A DNA stretch of 64,000 nt, taken from Macquaria australasica (lineage: Eukaryota; Chordata; Actinopteri; Centrarchiformes; Percichthyidae). The stretch covers positions 186,001 to 250,000 of the forward strand of contig SEMN01000148.1 of the NCBI GenBank assembly GCA_005408345.1. The letters are read 5' to 3'. The notes under the pieces are model-generated. The model saw only the letters and a list, made by a program, of their open reading frames with translations. It was not told where the DNA came from and made no database searches. Positions 33,649 through 47,161 of the stretch are shown piece after piece (positions within the stretch are counted from its first letter, which is position 1; every line of letters starts with the position of its first letter). The position numbers and the translations under genes were made by a program.

Positions 33649-35796
33649 TGGGCCTTAATCAAAGCTTTACCAAAAAGTCCCTTCATAAATATCGAATGTT
33701 CTGAATTTTTCCCAACCATTTTGGGATATATCTATTATAGTAGACAATGAGGTGGAAAATGGAGACTTCATAGTCTTCTCCTTTGTGTTGCCATTCATTA
33801 CTGGATTATGATATTGAATTGGTATACTGATAATGTAGTACTGTATGTACAATACGTCTCACTCAGGGCTGACAAAGCAATAGAATCTGTGGTAGTCTTT
33901 TAGCTGCTAATTTCCTCTGCCTTTTGTTTCCAGTTGTATCTGTCTGGTTTCTGAAATCGCTGGGCCTCTACTTTAATTACCAAGTCAGTAAAATCTTCAG
34001 TCCTTGATTCTTCATTAAAAAGCCAATTACACCCTTAACAAAATGATTTATGTTACAAACATCATAGTGCATATAATATAAAATAAAATGCTGAATGTCC
34101 CTCGACCGTCTCAGCAGCGGCTTCAAACTGAGCTTGGTCTCTTGGGAGTGGAGCCCTAGTATATGATTTACTGACTGGATCCTCGAGGGAGGTTGTCTGG
34201 CAGATGTCTGTTGGACACTGCTACAATTCTTGCCATTATGATCTCCGCTGAAAGGCTCAAATCCCAGACAGCGAAGGACAGAGAGAGTGTAGCACTGTGG
34301 GACTGTAGCGAGCACAGGGCTGCGTATACTCTGACCAGCGGGAACACACTCTGGACAGTCCTCAGAGGGTTGGCATCGCAGCACCATAATCCTGAATGCA
34401 TTACCTTGATCCTCAAACTTGGCTTGCTGCGAGAAACAGGTGGGGAGACTGCAGTGAGGTGCATGGGAAGATACAGATGCTATACTGAGCTTTGTCTTAT
34501 AAGAACTGGAAGGTTTGGTGGACTGAAATACTACTTACCTTACCAAAACATAGCATTGCTAATGTGACATCTTGATTTAGGCAAACAGAAGTGCAATCCT
34601 TTCTTGTGAGGGCCGTTCCGATACAGACTTTGTGGCAATGGAAAGGAAGCAAAACAAACATTAATCACAATCTGCTTGACTAAGCAAACTCTTTACCTGA
34701 GGATACAATGTCCGAGGGCCTGACTGAAAGTGTATGTACTGCCCTGTAGCTGAGCTCTCTTATCAGGCACTCAGAAAAAAGCAATATTTTGTAAACGAGC
34801 TTTACTCCTCAACCACTAAGTCTGTGGTTCCTCTTTCACCGAGGACCTTAATAGCCTCCTGCTTGGGACAGGTGCTGTGCAAATTGCCTCCCTTAAATGA
34901 TTAATGAGGGAAGCTCTGTCTGTGTTGAGGTTAAGACTGAAGCCTGTGTGATACAAAAGTAGGAGATTTAAATTCAGCATGGAGATGATGAAAAAACTAA
35001 GACCCCAAAGGAGAAAAATGACTGTTTTCACACTGGATACTAGCTTTGAGGATCATTAGATGTGCATAAAGCAACCTCTGACTGATAAACCTCAGCTAAT
35101 TGACTCAGCTGGCTTCCAAATATGAACTGCTACAGCAGCGACAGGTCTCTAGTGCAGCCTGCACCCGATAAGGCACAGAGGCCAGGATTTAAGATAGAGA
35201 TGAGTAAACTAGCAGCTAGAACTGCAATTCAATATAATATCAAAAACCTGCCTTTTTCAATTGTTTTGTTTTTAACTCTATTTGTTAAGTAGGTGTGAAA
35301 GCATGTAGCTGCCTTCAAATTCCAAGTGATTCAGAGTTTTAAAAGCCAGAAATCCAGTAGTTTTTTAAAATCAAGTACTCTTTATGCAACACTTTGTGCC
35401 ATAGTCTTGTAGAATTAACATTCATATATGAAAATATGACAAGCTGTTATTATTGAGCTTAAATTTAAATGCATTGTCTTCCAGTTAACAACATACTCTT
35501 AAGCTGTCATGATGTGCAATACATGTAAGGGGTTATTTCGTGATCAAGGGTTGTAATTTGCTTTTTGTTGTTGTTGTTGTACTCACTCCCACTTAAACCT
35601 TCCTCTTTTACTTCCACTTAAATTACAAATTTAGAACACATTCAAGAATACTTTTAATGCGTGCCAGAACACAAAACCACAACTGTTGTTTTATTTATTA
35701 ATATTTTGTTGGCTTTCCAAATAGAACTATGTGGCCCATGAGTTCAAAAATGTATTCATATTACACTGTATATCAGTGATATACTGAGAGGCTGTC
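33649..35796. other. Intergenic stretch, no genes seen
   Basis: Open frames of 124-136 codons overlap on both strands at about 33977-34567. They lack domains and flanking splice logic, so I treat them as chance. A (TGT)n run lies at 35565-35580. Confidence 0.5.
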
Positions 35797-36130
35797 CATT
35801 TCCTGTTTTCAACCAAACAGTCAACACTGCTTCCTTTAAACCATGACCACGGTCACTCTCTAACCATAACCAAGTTTTTTATTATCGTAACCACCACGAC
35901 GAAGGTCCCCTAACAATAACAAAGTAGTTATAACACGGGAGACAGCTTTTCATTTCCCGTTTCCTACTGACAGTCAACATTAGTTTTTTTTAACCATGAC
36001 CGTAACCAAGTGGTTATTACTGTAACCATGACAACAAAGGTCTCCCTGACCTTGACTTTTTTCTGGAAGACACAGACAAACAATGTCATCTTGTCAATAC
36101 TGGGATCAGAAAATACTTATATGAGGGCAT
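35797..36130 (+). repeat. Dispersed repeat, copies 2 and 3 in tandem
   Basis: Two diverged units start near 35800 and 35950. Each has a TTTCCYGTTTYC-like start, then CAGTCAACAYT, TTTAACCATGACC, GTAACCA and ACRAAGGTC. The second unit continues into GACACAGACAAACAATGTCA. They are related to 29021-29236. Confidence 0.55.
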
Positions 36131-37750
36131 GGACAAACAACGTATTTCTAATTTGGAGGACTTGTTGCTTTTGCCCGTTATTCCCAACACTGCTTGTCTA
36201 CTTGGCTGCATTGCATTTTGTCATCGCATTTTGATGTTGGAGACTTTGGTATCTCTTTATGCCGTCTATGTTTATTTTTGCTCCTGTAAAACCTTCCAAC
36301 ATTCAAAAACATAGCTCTTTGTTTAACAGTAGGTAGGAGTAGAATTATCCTTCAAACTTCTACATGTACTGTGGATCCAAGGGTATATCACATTTGTATT
36401 CTTCCATTATATTTCAAGAGTTGAGGTGATGTCTCCCATCAAGTAGCTGTCACCCCCTGCTGTCCTCAACACCTCCATTTCTGCAGTAACAAGAGGGCAG
36501 ACTCTGACCATTACCCCTTTTTATGTGTGTGCCTGTGCTCAAATGTGAGGGCTTTGTAAATGCTGCCATTCTTCTTTGGCAGGGGTTTTATCTCACAGAC
36601 ACAAGCCGTCGGCACAGTCTGCTCTGGTCACACCAGTGTTCCTCCCCAGCATAGCAGTGGCCAGCTGCATTTATTTACTCAAATTATTGATATATTGACA
36701 TTGTTATGTGAGCAGTTTGTTCCAGGAAACCCCATATTTTGTTTCCCCAAAGCCTATTACACATGCCATAAGAATATAATAATTGTGATTCCACGGTTTA
36801 TAATAATAACATGGGAAAACCTCATAATGTAAAAGTCAACAGTGTCCACTCTCTTGTATAAGAGGGGGCACTGTTCCAGTGAAAAAAAAAAGACCCAATT
36901 CAGACCTATATACAAACTTAATAAGGTTTTGGTATTGCATATATAAAGTAGAAGAATCTAGGTTAGAATTTTATCCCAGGCTATAAAAACGCTTGTATTT
37001 CCTTATTGATTTGCTCTAATAGTTCTCAAGTTATTTGCAGGTTCAAGGCTGACAGAATACAGCTTCCTTGGTGCAGTGAAAGCATTTTTCCCCCCCAAAA
37101 GGGACAAAACTCTTCAGAATGTCATAAAGACCTTCGAGGTCCTTAGGGAAATACTGTCCTGATCATAAGCTGTCAAAAACACGAGTTGAAGCAGTTTTTA
37201 AAGGAAATACCCCTCAAAAATTACTTGTCAAACCTGGTAAATCATCTCCATTATGCTCAAGGCCCCAAACAGCCTACTTACAATGAGGCTCCATGGACCA
37301 ATGACCCTCACTGGTATTGGGAATGGCATTCTCCAGACATTACTCTGTCTCTGAGATGGGTCTAGGCTGTAAGATGTCTTGTTTCTTTTGACAAAATCCC
37401 TAAAATAGCATAATCAAATACACCTTAGTTATTAACCTTAAGCGAACAGATACTTGTGAAGGATCTTTGATGGACAGCTGTTCACTTTTCATTAAGGGAT
37501 GTTATGCACTCTACTAGAAACGTTAGCTCTTCGGTAAGCACTGTGTTTTCTTGGTCTATTAATTTCCTTTCCATGCAAATGCTTTTAAGCGCATGCTGCG
37601 TGGTCTGAAGGATCTGTGCTGGGTAGCAGTCACATTAAGATAAATACAACTCAGCAGAGCAGGAAAACCGCTGCGCACCATATCCCAACTGTATCATGTA
37701 ATCACTTTCAAATTGCATTTAGGATTACCGGGAGTACTGAAACCACACTC

Positions 37751-37836
37751 TCATCATCATCATCATCATCATCGTCGTCACAATCATCATCATAGTTGTC
37801 ATTATCATCATCATCATCATCGTCGTCATTATCATT
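37751..37836. repeat. Compound (ATC)n-(GTC)n microsatellite
   Basis: Two arrays of TCA/ATC repeats, each ending CGTCGTCA, are separated by a short non-repeat spacer with TAGTTGTC. Confidence 0.9.
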
Positions 37837-38415
37837 AGTATTGCCCGTGGATATCAAAATAAAACAAATATTCATGCTCATTATTAGACTGGAATAAATC
37901 TGAAATCACTTTAACAGCCATCACAAGGCACTGATGGACTTATCAATAATTTAGAATCCAAACAACACTCTCACCTCACCTACTCAGCTTGTTAGAGGAG
38001 CTCAGAAATAGACAATGCTCAAGGCTAGGAAGAAGTGTTACTGCAGATGTCAGACATGGATGTGTTTCAGTGCATGCAATGTCTTCCACCGGTAATTCTG
38101 GCAGTGTGTGTACTCGTGTGTGTTTGCGTACGTGCATGTCAGGGTGTTGTGGTCGGGGTGAGTTTTTTTTCTTTTTTCTCTCCCTGGGCTAGTAATCACA
38201 GGATAATGAGCGGCTGGCTACATCAGCTCTGATTTTCTGCTCCTGCCAGGAGCATGAGGAAGCCGCGGTGGCTCACTATTGAACAATAGGTGATAGATGA
38301 TTTAGAGACATGGACTGCCTCAGACAAACAAAGAGAGCAATCAACTCTGGGCCACAGGTCGCTGTTATGTGGTGATGAAACTACTTTAAGTCCTATCACA
38401 AGTTTTTCTCTTTGG

Positions 38416-38475
38416 CTTTTTATTTCAAAACGATGGGAGGTTCCACAAAAATTCCATTTTATTTGAAATAAAAAG
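38416..38475. repeat. Inverted repeat, 14-bp arms, 32-nt loop
   Basis: CTTTTTATTTCAAA at 38416-38429 pairs perfectly with TTTGAAATAAAAAG at 38462-38475. Confidence 0.85.
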
Positions 38476-39659
38476 GTAATTCTTTTTGTATTCTAAGACT
38501 ATGTAAAAGAGGAAACAGGATGTTGCTGCATCATAGCGCTGAATGAACATAATGTTTCTGTATTAGATTACTTTTTCCAAGTACTGTGTTTTCTGTCTTT
38601 TATATTTCACTTTCCAGACCCTATTCATGTTAAACAATAGAGGGCAATGCTATGAAAAGTGACAATACACTGCAGATACAAAGTATTATTATTTTTTTGT
38701 CTCGTGTTGAACTACAGTACTTCTTAATTAGACATTTCAGTTGGATTTCTGCTGAAAGGTTGGTTTCATTTAGTAGCAGGAGTCATTACTGCAGGTATAT
38801 TTTCATGCACAAGAATCCTTCCAAACTGTGGATCGACTGCACAACTTGCATCCATGGCATCCATGAAATGTGTAATCTTTGCTGACATGCTTCTCATGTT
38901 AATGCTGTTAAGGACAATGGAGTCTTTCACCCTGTGCTCTCAGTGCATGCATTTACACACAAAAGTCGAAGAGTGTTTTTATGTTTTAACAGTCAATCAT
39001 AGTGATGCATACTGGTGCTGTGCATAATGGTGAATGATAACAATTAGACACAGCCAACCGGTCATGTTAATCCACATGAGGGGGTGTGGGGTGGAGCTTT
39101 TACATTTGTTGCACAATCAAGTAGATTGCACCAGAGCTCACAGGAAGTGAACCCAAGACAGCCATCTTGATTTTTTTACTGGACCACACCCAATTCCACT
39201 TTTGCACTTCATCAAATGTTCTGAACTCTTGGGGAAAACAGACTCAAGTCAAAAAAACAAAAAACAAAAACAAACACACACACACATCTCTCCAATCAGC
39301 CCAAGTGTGAAAACACTATTACTGTCTTAGTGTTTCTTTTGTAAAAAATGTGTCTTTCACAGGCTATTGTCACTGAAGCAGATGAGACTTATGCTGATAA
39401 CTATGTGACTAAAAGTGTGACTAAAAGTCCTGGCTTTCCAGGTTGCCCTTTATTTCTAAAATTCTGCAGAAAGTCTTTGCAGTCTTGGATAATGTGAGAA
39501 AAATATGAGAAGTTTTCGTCAGGTTTCTATCACCCCCAATCCCCCACCCCCCTCCCTCACTAATGACTTGCTGATGAATGTGGATGGGCATATGCTCTCT
39601 TTCAGTTGACAGACACTCTCTGGGATCATCCTAAACGGGTTTTCCTCCTTCATGCATAA

Positions 39660-40245
39660 GGACAGTTTTTTGTTCTCATAAACAATTATGTCACTCCATT
39701 AACCAAAATAAAGTTTGGAGTGCCTCAAAGCTCAATTCTGGTTGCTTTTATTTTCCAGGTATATGCTTCCTCTGGACAATATTATTTGCTGCCATGGCAT
39801 CTCATTTCATTTTTAGGATACAAAAGTATACCGTACAGCTGATGTACTTGTCAAAGTATAAGTGAAAAAAAAAAGCCAGAGTCTTTCCAGAGCTTTCAAC
39901 AATGACACCAAATTTAGGATTTTATCTTGAAATGTTAAGCCTGTAGCTAAAAATAGTGGCGTAACATTTGATCCCAACTTGAATCATGTAACCGTCTTTT
40001 TTTTGATCAACTTAAGAACACTGCATAGATTTGGCCTATGCTCAGTTTTAAAGACACTGAATAGCTTTCATATGTACATGCCTTAATTTCATCAAGTCTT
40101 GATAATGGTAGTGTTCTATTTTTTCCTGCCTCAATCAAAAACCCTGCCACAAGGCTTTTAACTGGGACTAAAATGACATTATGACATATCATTTAATGAC
40201 AGGTCTTATTTTTCGTATTGAGATAAAGATTTTCAAAAGGGTCTT
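39660..40245 (+). pseudogene. Decayed CR1/L2-like LINE reverse transcriptase
   Basis: Plus-strand translation in pieces gives, in the right order: KFGVPQSSILVAFIF (the GVPQGS motif), MLPLDNIICCHGISFHF followed by a stop and DTKVY (the region of the YADDTQLY catalytic box, eroded), NSGVTFDPNLN, HALISSSLDNGSVLFF, ATRLLTGTK and LIFRIEIKIF. This is the order of the palm and thumb regions in CR1/L2-type non-LTR retrotransposons. Frameshifts, stops and the lost catalytic aspartates make it non-functional. Confidence 0.75.
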
Positions 40246-43137
40246 TCATATCCACAACTCAATGTGTGACACTTCACACAGAGCTTACTCAAGTGTAAAC
40301 TAACAAGACCTGCCATCCTGTACTACTAAAGTACTACTAAATATATAGAATAGTATTCCATTTTGCCATTACAGTTCATTCCAGTTCTACTATTCTGCAG
40401 AGCCTGTGAAATACAAATTGGCATATTATTCGTTCTCAAAATAAATGGTCTGATGCTCAGTAAGCTGGGTGTATTGCAAGTGGGGTGCTACATGTATCAC
40501 CTTCAAACCACAGACACATCTGCCGTACAGCTGACGGCTTCCCAGTGCAGGAGACGTGTTTTTGCTGAGAAAATCTTACTTACTGTAAGACACAGACGTG
40601 TGACTGCACTCACTACTGCTGAATGCATCTGCCATTGCTCAGACTGTGCTGTCATCTGAACCTGCCCCTCTCAGAAATGGAGCACCATTAGAGTGCTATT
40701 TTACTCCAGCTGATGTAGAGAGGATCAACAGAGAGAAGAGGGGACTAGAACAGACCATCTCCAGTCTCAGCAAGTTTCTTGAAGGTGCTGAACAGCACAA
40801 GTAGAATAAGGAGATCGCTCTGGCAGTGTGTCTGCTCTAAGGCCAGGGATGCAAACAGGTAAGGCATAAAAAAGGTGAGAACATTGCATGGATAGAGAAA
40901 ACTGCTACAACTAGGGGTGTCCGGGTGCATGCTCCATGGGAGAAATTCTGAAAGAGATTCACTTTACGTACTCATTTCTAGTTACAAAGTATATTTGCAC
41001 CTGCCTAAAAACTAATTCTAACAGCCATTACTAGGTAAAACAACCCTACATAAAACACATAAAAGGAATCAATAGATGTGGGAGCTGAATACATCAACAA
41101 GACAAAAACAAGAAGATATCAGGAAGATAAAAATGTTGGAAATTAGCTTATAGTAGCTTCTTTATTAACACTCTTCCACTATCAGGCATGTAATTGATAA
41201 AGTTAATCTATATGCATAATTACATATGACAAGTAACATAAATACAAATGTGAATTCAACCATTTGTCTTTGTTTACTTACTGTTTGTTGACAGTAATTG
41301 TTTGGTTCACAGGGTGTACCGAACGCTTCGGGACGACTACACGTACCAGTCTAATGAGTGGTGGAGTGGGCACAAGTATCAATATACAAAGAGATGTTTA
41401 AGGGTGTTTCTATATCCATTTATAGCAAATCGTGGGAGAGGAAATCAGGCTCGTGCAGGTGCGGCCAGTTCCACGATTGAGATTTATTAAACCGAATCAG
41501 GCAAACGTGCAGCTTTATTTCACGAAAAGCTTTTCACGCCTTCGAGGGGGTCTCTATGATTGTTTTTATGTGTGTGTAAGTGTGCATGTGATGTAGCGTA
41601 GAGCTTGTGTCGGTGCCACCTCGAATTTGAACAACTAACAATTAAAATGATATATATTCCATGATGCTTAAACCTAACAATTTCATTTGTAATGATAAGT
41701 TTCTCTACTGTCCCAGAATTGTCCCAGACATCGTATCTTTGTGTCCCAGGTAGGGCTTGGGTGACATCGATTACGTTTATTTGCATAACGTGCGTCGGCG
41801 CATCGCAATGAAGTATGATAGCTGCATCCGGTCAAAGCATGGATTCCCCTGGAGAACAAGCGGCAGCTAAAAATTACTCACCCACAATCATCTAAAGTGT
41901 GAGAGTATTTTAGACAGAGACCCAACAATGTGGTGCTCTGAAAAAATAAAAATGAAAAGAAAAAAGAATATGCTATTACATAGCATGCGACTGTCACCTT
42001 CCTAACCCTGTGGCATTTGCAATATATGACACAACAGAGAATCAACATCATTAGTGATGCACCGAACATCATGAGAATATCTATTTATATATTTCTTCCT
42101 CCTAGAGAGATGGTCTTTGCACTGTGTGGGGTAATTTAGCATCCTGTCTTAAGTAATTAGGGACTTTTATCATTTGGTGGTGATTATGCCTCCTTTGTTT
42201 TTTCAGTTTCTGTCTTCTCCTGAGTAATGTCTTTCATGTAACATTAGGTAGCTGTTGATATTTTAATGTAATAAATAAAAATGCTGACAGGACAATGCAT
42301 CATATAAATACATAGCCTTGTAAATCTTCCACTCTATGTGTATACGGTTTAGGAGTTTATAGACTAACATTCTGGTGTTATTTGGATTTTTTTTCACAGG
42401 CGGAGGTGTTGATTCAATGACCCTGGTTTAGTGTAACAGCCTCTGTAAGCTATCCATGAGTGACTAAACAAATGTGTAACCACTAGTTATAATGGAAGAA
42501 GCCAATGGAATAGTAATACAGCAATATCTACAATCTAGGCTCTATAAGGAGGATGATGAGAAAAAAAAAACCCGTCTCTGCTTTATGAACAGACAACATA
42601 TAGTATTTTCAGAAATAAAAACTCATTTTACATAACTCAGTTATTTCCTCTGAGAATGTGAGATCACCCTTCACTGTGTCACTTTGACTTAATAATAATA
42701 CAAAAATAAGCCTTTAAATAAGCCTTTAAAATAAAGCAAATTAACTTAAAGAGCTCTGTTTGACAAAAAAAGGAAAATTTCTGTACCGGGGTTGTTTAAT
42801 TCCAGAGTTCAATATTTTTTTTCTAGTCCTAATTCCTTTCCTCTTTGGTTGTAGAGTTTTATCTTTCTTGAAGTCAAAGTCAAGAGTGTGACACTCTTCT
42901 TGTTTAGTCAACTACATAGTTTTAGTTCAGTTAGGGGCCCCCTATGATTTTTGGAGAAACTGGTGCATCCAAATCCATGGAGTGGCTCCTTGACTCCCAA
43001 CACATGCAGTTGCAGTGGTGGCCAGTCTGCCTCACGCTGGCTCAAACTCCTCGCAGTTGTCCTCCCTCAGAGATTGACCATAAAAAATTTTAAAAAAGCA
43101 ACCTGCATACCTTACAATTTAACTTCAGTTAATGTCC

Positions 43138-43158
43138 TTTTTTTTTTTTTTTTTTTTT
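43138..43158 (+). repeat. Poly-T run (21)
   Basis: Twenty-one consecutive T residues followed by GCAG. It mimics a splice acceptor, but no open exon follows. Confidence 0.95.
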
Positions 43159-43948
43159 GCAGATAAATAGCAAGATTGTATGGTTATCTTCTAGCCTTTT
43201 ATCAGCTTATTGCTTCTTCAAACGTCCACAAAACAGAACATAAAACATGCTATGACTAGAAAATAAATACTAGCAATAATACCCCCCCCCTCTATTTTTG
43301 TCCTTCCTCTCATCTGTCACCAGACTCTTTTGGACTTTAAGCCAAACTGCATCATTAATCCTACGATTCATTTAACTGATCATCTGTTTAATTTATGGGC
43401 GTTACAGATGCATAAATTCAGTTACTCTCGGGATCCATGTTTCGTATTCATTGCAAGTGAAATTAGCAACCCTGCTCATGAGGCTATGTGCAGACGGTCA
43501 TTCACTATCCTTTAAATTTTTAAACAACTTGGTGCACAGTTTTGCTTGAGAAAGCTCATCACTTTGTGTTACATTGGGGCTTGAGGCTAAAAATAGAGCA
43601 CCGTTCTGTTTTCTTTCCTTCTTTGTGTGGTTATGATGGAGCACGCCAATCAGAGCTCAGTGAAACCAAGCAGTGAACCCATTTTCAGAAATTGAATACA
43701 ACTATTATTACTATTTTGTGTTTGCTCATGTTTAGCTGCTTTGGCATGTGTCTGCATGTAGCTCAACAACTTCATAGATAACATTGAGCTTGTATGGTCA
43801 CTGTGGCCATCCATTCCTGTTGGGGTATAGCGAGGTTAAGAGGGGAGAGGCATCCCTGTTGAGGAAACAGTGATGTGTCGAAGACGCATCCACCCTCCCT
43901 GCTCCCAGTTTACCAAATGAGTTTTTGGGTGGCTTCTCTCAGACTTGT

Positions 43949-43965
43949 GTGTGTGTGTGTGTGTC
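43949..43965 (+). repeat. (TG)n microsatellite
   Basis: About eight TG dinucleotide units. Confidence 0.9.
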
Positions 43966-46854
43966 TGAATGTGAGTGGGGGGTGTGGACTTTGAACTACA
44001 GCACATGGAATGACAACTCCAGCCCACTTTCTGTCTCTACTTTCTCTCTGTGGCATCTCCCACTCTGCTTCTGTCTGATGACGGCTTCATTTGTTGTGCA
44101 GACGCTCTGCACATCATCAGGGCTTTCCCAAGAGTCCTCAGATATATTTAAAGAGTCTGATATGAAAGCCAACCTGAAAAAAATCTAGGCATGCAGCAGC
44201 TTAAAATGTCCCAAGTGTCTGTTAGTCTAATTGCAGAGAGAAGTTATATTGAGAGGGTATGTTTATACCAGGAATCCTTGAAAAATTCTCTCTACTTTCA
44301 TGCAAGCTAAATAATTTCCTGAGCTCTTAAAATAAGTGAATATGTACCTCAGTTGGGTCAGGTAACTGTGTCTTGAAGTGATACTGGGCTCTGTGAATGT
44401 TGCCTTCATATGTCCTTGGGAAAGGACCCCTGTTCCACAAATTAAATTTTAAGTAATTTGTAGAATTTAAGTACAGTTTAAGACGTCCTTTTTTGTTTGC
44501 ATAGGCATGAAAAATGACTCCAGTGAGCCAGCACCGAGGCTGGGAAAGTAGCAAATTTGCCTAATTAGGCTAGCAGTGCTCAGCAGGAGTGCTAGGTCTG
44601 AAACTTGTTCATGTGTTGGCCTGCAGGGATAACAGTTTTCTCATGGGTAGCAGACACACACACAGTGTCAAACGCCAGCGTGTCATACACCCTCAAATAT
44701 AACTGCGTTTTTAATTTTGTAATTGGGTAAAATCTATGTGACATGAACAAACAAGATCAGTGCATTTAAGATTTGGTGTGCTGCAAACCTGCAGTATATA
44801 CTGTATGTTGTTTGCAGGCTATGCATGTTCAGCCATGCTTAACATCGCAAAAGTAAATGAGCCACACGATATGCATGTCAGCTCCCTTCTTTGCAAGAGC
44901 GAAATTTGATAGAAAAATATTTCAGAAAAGTTATATATATATACAGTATATAGCATCCAAGATAATGGTCAGACTTCAAGCAATCAGCAACTCACTTGCT
45001 CCAGCTTGGCATGCAAAACAGTTTTCTGTTTAATAATACAGTACATGAATAACATAAGCCTTTATATAGAGCTCTGTGGTCATTCATAATTCATACTGTA
45101 ATGCTAATAAGGCTTTGTGCACTCAGCTCCAAGAGGATGAAACTAAATTCTGGTACTAAAGTCAAGAGTGTGACACTCTCAGTTGGATTGAGCTATGATC
45201 ACTTGCATCAAATAGACATTACGGTTGGCTGCTGTGTTGACCTATAGTCACGTCATGTCTGATAAAGGTTGATATAAACTAAAACAATGTGCAATGTTTC
45301 TGCACAAAGTAATTAGTATGCATTTTTCATACAGTTGCAGTAAATGACTGTACCCTTTGTCAGTGATACATTGTGGTAATGTGAGGATTGAATTAATAGA
45401 CACGAGCACTGTTTGACTTTTAGTGTAAATGTTCAGAATGTGTATTTCTTTATCACACCTGCTATATGTTTTGAGATGAAAAGTAGCTTTAAACTAGCAT
45501 TTGAAGCAGCTGAAACCTAAACAGGCAAAAGAAACAATAAAACTACAAAGAAACTGTGATTTGATGATGATACTGCTTTATGGAGAGAAATGTTACAGGC
45601 AGGTCAGGAGCTTGTTTAGAAATGGGCAATTTAATGATTTGCAAGTACTATATATTTGAAAGTCGTACTTAAATCATCAGAGTCAGGTGGCACTTCATGT
45701 TAATTTTGTACACTTACTGAACAAATGAACTTTGTTTATCATCATGGCTTTCTTTTGATTCTCTCTTAATGCAGCTACTATGTGTGAATATGAGTAATTG
45801 TATATTTCCATAGCCTGATATGATTATTATCAAAATGAGCCTTTAATGAATAGACCACTGCAGTGTATAAAATGGCAGATGTTAAAGATCATTTTTAAAT
45901 TGCACTGATATTTAAAACTCCATAATGTAGTCTGATTCCACCTGCAACTCCCTGGCAGCTGTTTTTAGCTCATGCAGGCAGTTGGCAGCACTTATGTGAT
46001 TCTGATCAACAGTGGTTGTTTTGCTTGGAGCAGCCGGGACAGAAATGAGAATGTGCGTGTCCTTAACTCAGAGCAGATGGAATCTAAATGGATGTGCCAT
46101 GGACTGTACAAGGTCACATTGCAAGACTCAATTGTAGTGTTTGGCTTATTCAATTAGCTGACTCCTCTGAGTCTCACAACAGCCAGGTGGGACTCTTGTA
46201 ATTCTATTTCAGTCTACTACAGCAAACCACACTGCATGCAGTTACTATGGCAAAATTGCCAACGTGTTATGAGGAAATTAAAAGTTATACAACATTTTAA
46301 ATTAATTATTTATGACTCTGCCTCCTCAACTATGATAACTGTTGGTGATTACAATAGCCAAATGAATACTGTAATGTGATAGGCTCTAATTCTAAAGCTT
46401 ATTAGTTATTATTCATGCTAAGGGTAATTTGATTAGTATGTATTTTTGTCAATGTCTCCTTCTCAGTCTTTATAATTAAAGCTTGACTGAGGTTGATGAT
46501 AGATTGTTGCAGTGGTCCTGCCTAAAATACACACATGAAATGTTTCACTATGAATATTATGATTGATAAGATGTTGGTTTAGTGCATTATAGCCGCCCAT
46601 CTCATTTCATCAAGGCCAATTAAATATGAACTTCATTTTTGATTGCAGTGAATTCTATAGGATTGTGAACGACAAACCCCCCACCCCCCAAAAAACAAAA
46701 AACAGTGTTACGACTGCTGAAAATAATTGTGTTTAAGCCATCGTCCCATAAATCTTTTATTTTCACTGCAGTATCCCAAAAGGCAACAGAGCATGACAGG
46801 CTTTTCTAGTGAGTTTACAGCCTATCAGGAGGTCTGATCACACCAAGAATTTAT

Positions 46855-46882
46855 TACTGGACAGAATACCTTCTGTCCAGTA
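46855..46882. repeat. Inverted repeat, 11-bp arms, 6-nt loop
   Basis: TACTGGACAGA, ATACCT, TCTGTCCAGTA: perfect arms. Confidence 0.9.
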
Positions 46883-47125
46883 GATAAGAAAAAGACATTT
46901 CAAATGTTTTTTTTATATCTTGTATAACAGCGCATATCATATTTCATATACAGCTGTTAAGACTTACAAATGAGTTAAACATTCTCATGACAATGATGTG
47001 AGGAAGTGCAATTAAAATGCAAGAAATAATGCACTGGTGTTAAATATTCACTAATAAAACTGGGGTGATTAATGAGTATTTACCAGATTTTTCTTCACCA
47101 GTTTGGTTTGACTAATTTGACAGAA

Positions 47126-47161
47126 CGTGTCATGGATTCGTGGTCATACATCCATGACACG
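47126..47161. repeat. Inverted repeat, 12-bp arms, 12-nt loop
   Basis: CGTGTCATGGAT at 47126-47137 pairs perfectly with ATCCATGACACG at 47150-47161. Confidence 0.9.

Larger units (their letters stand above)
36131..39659. other. Intergenic stretch with a compound microsatellite
   Basis: No coding signal. It holds a compound (ATC)n/(GTC)n array at 37751-37836, a (TG)-rich patch at about 38103-38140 and a long-armed inverted repeat at 38416-38475. Confidence 0.55.

Noticed and set aside
33977..34567. Overlapping long ORFs on both strands (124-136 codons)
   Set aside because: No domain, no splice-site logic and no start context. Open frames on both strands at once suggest chance.
43138..43162. 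T21-GCAG as a splice acceptor
   Set aside because: A stop codon follows within two codons in one frame and no donor-bounded open frame follows; most likely a homopolymer.
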